From: Methylomonas paludis | GTDB lineage: Bacteria; Pseudomonadota; Gammaproteobacteria; Methylococcales; Methylomonadaceae | Reading direction: 5' to 3' | NCBI RefSeq assembly: GCF_018734325.1 | Contig: NZ_CP073754.1 | Span: 3,410,001-3,474,000 of the forward strand | DNA: 64,000 bases | Shown here: positions 62,795 to 64,000 of the stretch, piece by piece | Numbering within the stretch: position 1 is the first letter of the stretch | Layout: every line of letters starts with the position of its first letter | Position numbers and translations under genes: made by a program | The notes under the pieces: generated by a model | Databases searched by the model: none | What the model was told of the DNA's origin: nothing | What the model saw: the letters and a program-made list of their open reading frames with translations, nothing else

Positions 62795-63799
62795 TTATTG
62801 CGGATTAGATTCAGCCGCTGGTGCAGGCGGCAATACTTTTTTGGCCGGGTGTCTGTGGTGCTTACGCTTCTTACTCAGCTTATCCAACTTTTCCGAACTT
62901 TCTTCAAAGGAAGTGGAAGCCTTATCCAAAGCCGCAACCGCATTATCCAGCGCCACGCCGGTTTGAGACTCTTTTACAGCAGTGCCTCCAGCTTTTTTGG
63001 GGGTATCATCCGCTTCAAGTTCGCGAGTAAAATCGTCTTCCATCGGTAAAATATCGACACTGGAACCGCCTTGACCATCGGTAATTAAATGATGCTGGTT
63101 TTGCAGATAAGCTTCGCGGGTGAACACATAAGGATCTATTGACGCCTCATCAATAAACTTTAACGCCCCTTCAGCATTGGCCCTGGCGTTTAACATGGAA
63201 ACCAATTGCACCGGCATGCCCACATAAGTGCTTGGATTGGCGGCAGTGTCCACAATACTGCCCGGCAGGCCACGGGTTGTGGTGGGTCCCAGAACCGGCA
63301 GCACCAGATAAGCGCCTTGCGGTACCCCCCAAACGGCTAGAGTCTGACCAAAATCTTCCTCATGTTTTTTCAGTCCCAGATCAGTGGCAACATCAAAAAA
63401 GCCCAGCAAGCCCACGGTGGAATTAGTCAGGAAACGTCCGGTATCTTCAGCACCCTGCTCAAATTTACCCTGCATGTGATCGTTTAACACCACATTAATA
63501 TCTTTGAGATTGCTGAAGAAGTTGGAAACCCCGGATTTTAGAAAAACCGGGGTGGCCCAGATATAGGCATCGGATATCGGCTTGGCGACATAATCATCCA
63601 AATGATCATTAAATTTGAACATTGAACGATTAAAGCTCTCATACGGATCAACACTGCTTTTTTCTGTCTCAGCGGCTTTATTGGCTTGATCCGGATTAGA
63701 GCCGGTTGAGGCACATCCGCCGGCCAGTAATAAGCTGGAAACTAATAAACTACGAGAAAAAGCCGACTTGCCAGTCAAAAACTGGTTGAGGTTAACCAT
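62795..63799 (-). CDS. mlaA: MlaA/VacJ-family outer-membrane lipoprotein
   Basis: About 334 residues from the ATG at 63799. Lipobox LLAGGC, then DPYESFNRSMFKFNDHLDDY and the MlaA core through VLPVLGPTTTRGLPG. Removes misplaced phospholipids from the outer leaflet of the outer membrane and passes them to MlaC. A C-terminal extension of ~90 residues (Lys-, Glu- and Ser-rich, ending KKRKHHRHPAKK) is longer than in E. coli. It starts 16 bases after the mlaC stop. Confidence 0.92.
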   Translation of the reverse strand: MVNLNQFLTGKSAFSRSLLVSSLLLAGGCASTGSNPDQANKAAETEKSSVDPYESFNRSMFKFNDHLDDYVAKPISDAYIWATPVFLKSGVSNFFSNLKDINVVLNDHMQGKFEQGAEDTGRFLTNSTVGLLGFFDVATDLGLKKHEEDFGQTLAVWGVPQGAYLVLPVLGPTTTRGLPGSIVDTAANPSTYVGMPVQLVSMLNARANAEGALKFIDEASIDPYVFTREAYLQNQHHLITDGQGGSSVDILPMEDDFTRELEADDTPKKAGGTAVKESQTGVALDNAVAALDKASTSFEESSEKLDKLSKKRKHHRHPAKKVLPPAPAAESNPQ

Positions 63800-63815
63800 C
63801 AAAAAACCTAAAAAA

Positions 63816-64000
63816 TTACTGTGTTGCGTAGTTGTCAATTTTTTCAGTGATTTTAGCGATTAATGCATCAAAGCCGTCTTTACTCAGGACACTGGTGTAT
63901 TCGGAACGCTTTAAGGCCAAATCACTGACACCGTCGGCTATTATATTAATAATTTGCCAGCCCTCGTCTTTTTTCTTCATCATATAATCGAATTTAACGT
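63816..64000 (-). CDS. mlaC: MlaC/Ttg2D-type phospholipid-binding protein, C-terminal part
   Basis: Only the last ~61 codons are in the window, ending at the TAA at 63818-63816. KKKDEGWQIINIIADGVSDL, with ALKRSEYTSVL and FDALIAKITEKI, matches the MlaC C-terminus, a periplasmic shuttle of the Mla pathway. Co-transcribed with mlaA. Confidence 0.88.
   Translation of the reverse strand, partial: VKFDYMMKKKDEGWQIINIIADGVSDLALKRSEYTSVLSKDGFDALIAKITEKIDNYATQ

Noticed and set aside
1-64000. tRNA, rRNA or tmRNA genes
   Set aside because: No TTCGANNC T-loop with matching acceptor stems and no rRNA-like sequence was noticed by eye; a tRNA scan would settle it.

Overview
The window looks like a chromosomal segment of a Gram-negative gammaproteobacterium, most plausibly a type I methanotroph or close relative (Methylococcales-like). 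The pointers are the gene repertoire and its order: ampD divergent from nadC, ileS-lspA, gnnA-gnnB-lpxB, trpEG, xseB-ispA, an mlaA/mlaC pair, PEP-CTERM surface proteins, UPF0182, copper-linked proteins (CopC, a multicopper oxidase) and a DAB-type inorganic carbon transporter. The taxonomic placement is inference; no methane oxidation or rRNA gene is present. No tRNA, rRNA, CRISPR array or prophage was seen.

Layout. 1-6.1 kb: ampD (partial), nadC, an SDR, a small periplasmic helical protein, a nucleoside-phosphorylase-like protein and a UPF0182 membrane protein. 6.4-12.6 kb: multicopper oxidase, GH17 glucan enzyme, glycine-zipper lipoprotein and a glycosyltransferase-like protein. 12.6-19.4 kb (all minus strand): HupE/UreJ - lipoprotein - CopC - BNR-repeat lipoprotein - lspA - ileS. 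20.1-25.0 kb: a complete diversity-generating retroelement (DGR), set among structured intergenic repeats. 25.4-34.6 kb: RMD1-like protein, aroG, a thiS-thiG fusion, trmB, a flippase, a DUF1289 protein, mltB and a SulP transporter. 35.3-39.8 kb: dabA-dabB. 40-43.3 kb: cytochrome P450 and a diheme cytochrome c. 44-49.6 kb: gnnA-gnnB-lpxB and proA-nadD-rsfS. 50.3-51.1 kb: a HEPN/MNT module with a frameshifted HEPN gene. 51.2-64 kb: flavoprotein, trpEG, MFS transporter, Hsp70-like protein, trpS, xseB-ispA, apt, mlaA and mlaC (partial).

The most exciting element is the DGR, read on the minus strand: two paralogous targets (24297-25040 and 22445-23185), an Avd accessory protein (21955-22341), an Asn-codon-rich template repeat (about 21670-21799) and a DGR-type reverse transcriptase (20134-21666). 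By hand alignment, mismatches between the template and the two variable repeats fall overwhelmingly on template adenines (11 of 13 and 19 of 23). Two things make it distinctive. The RT carries a C-terminal region resembling the MutS mismatch-recognition domain I. Both target proteins end in a PEP-CTERM sorting signal, so the diversified lectin-like domain is probably shown on the cell surface or in the exopolysaccharide matrix. A (GGGGCTA)n tract with strong G-quadruplex potential lies just upstream of one target.

The intergenic regions carry two repeat families. One is a ~130-150 bp MITE-like element with CTAG-ended terminal inverted repeats (six recognisable copies). The other is a ~180-200 bp structured repeat, tandem in places, that flanks the DGR genes and also occurs near 39.8 kb.
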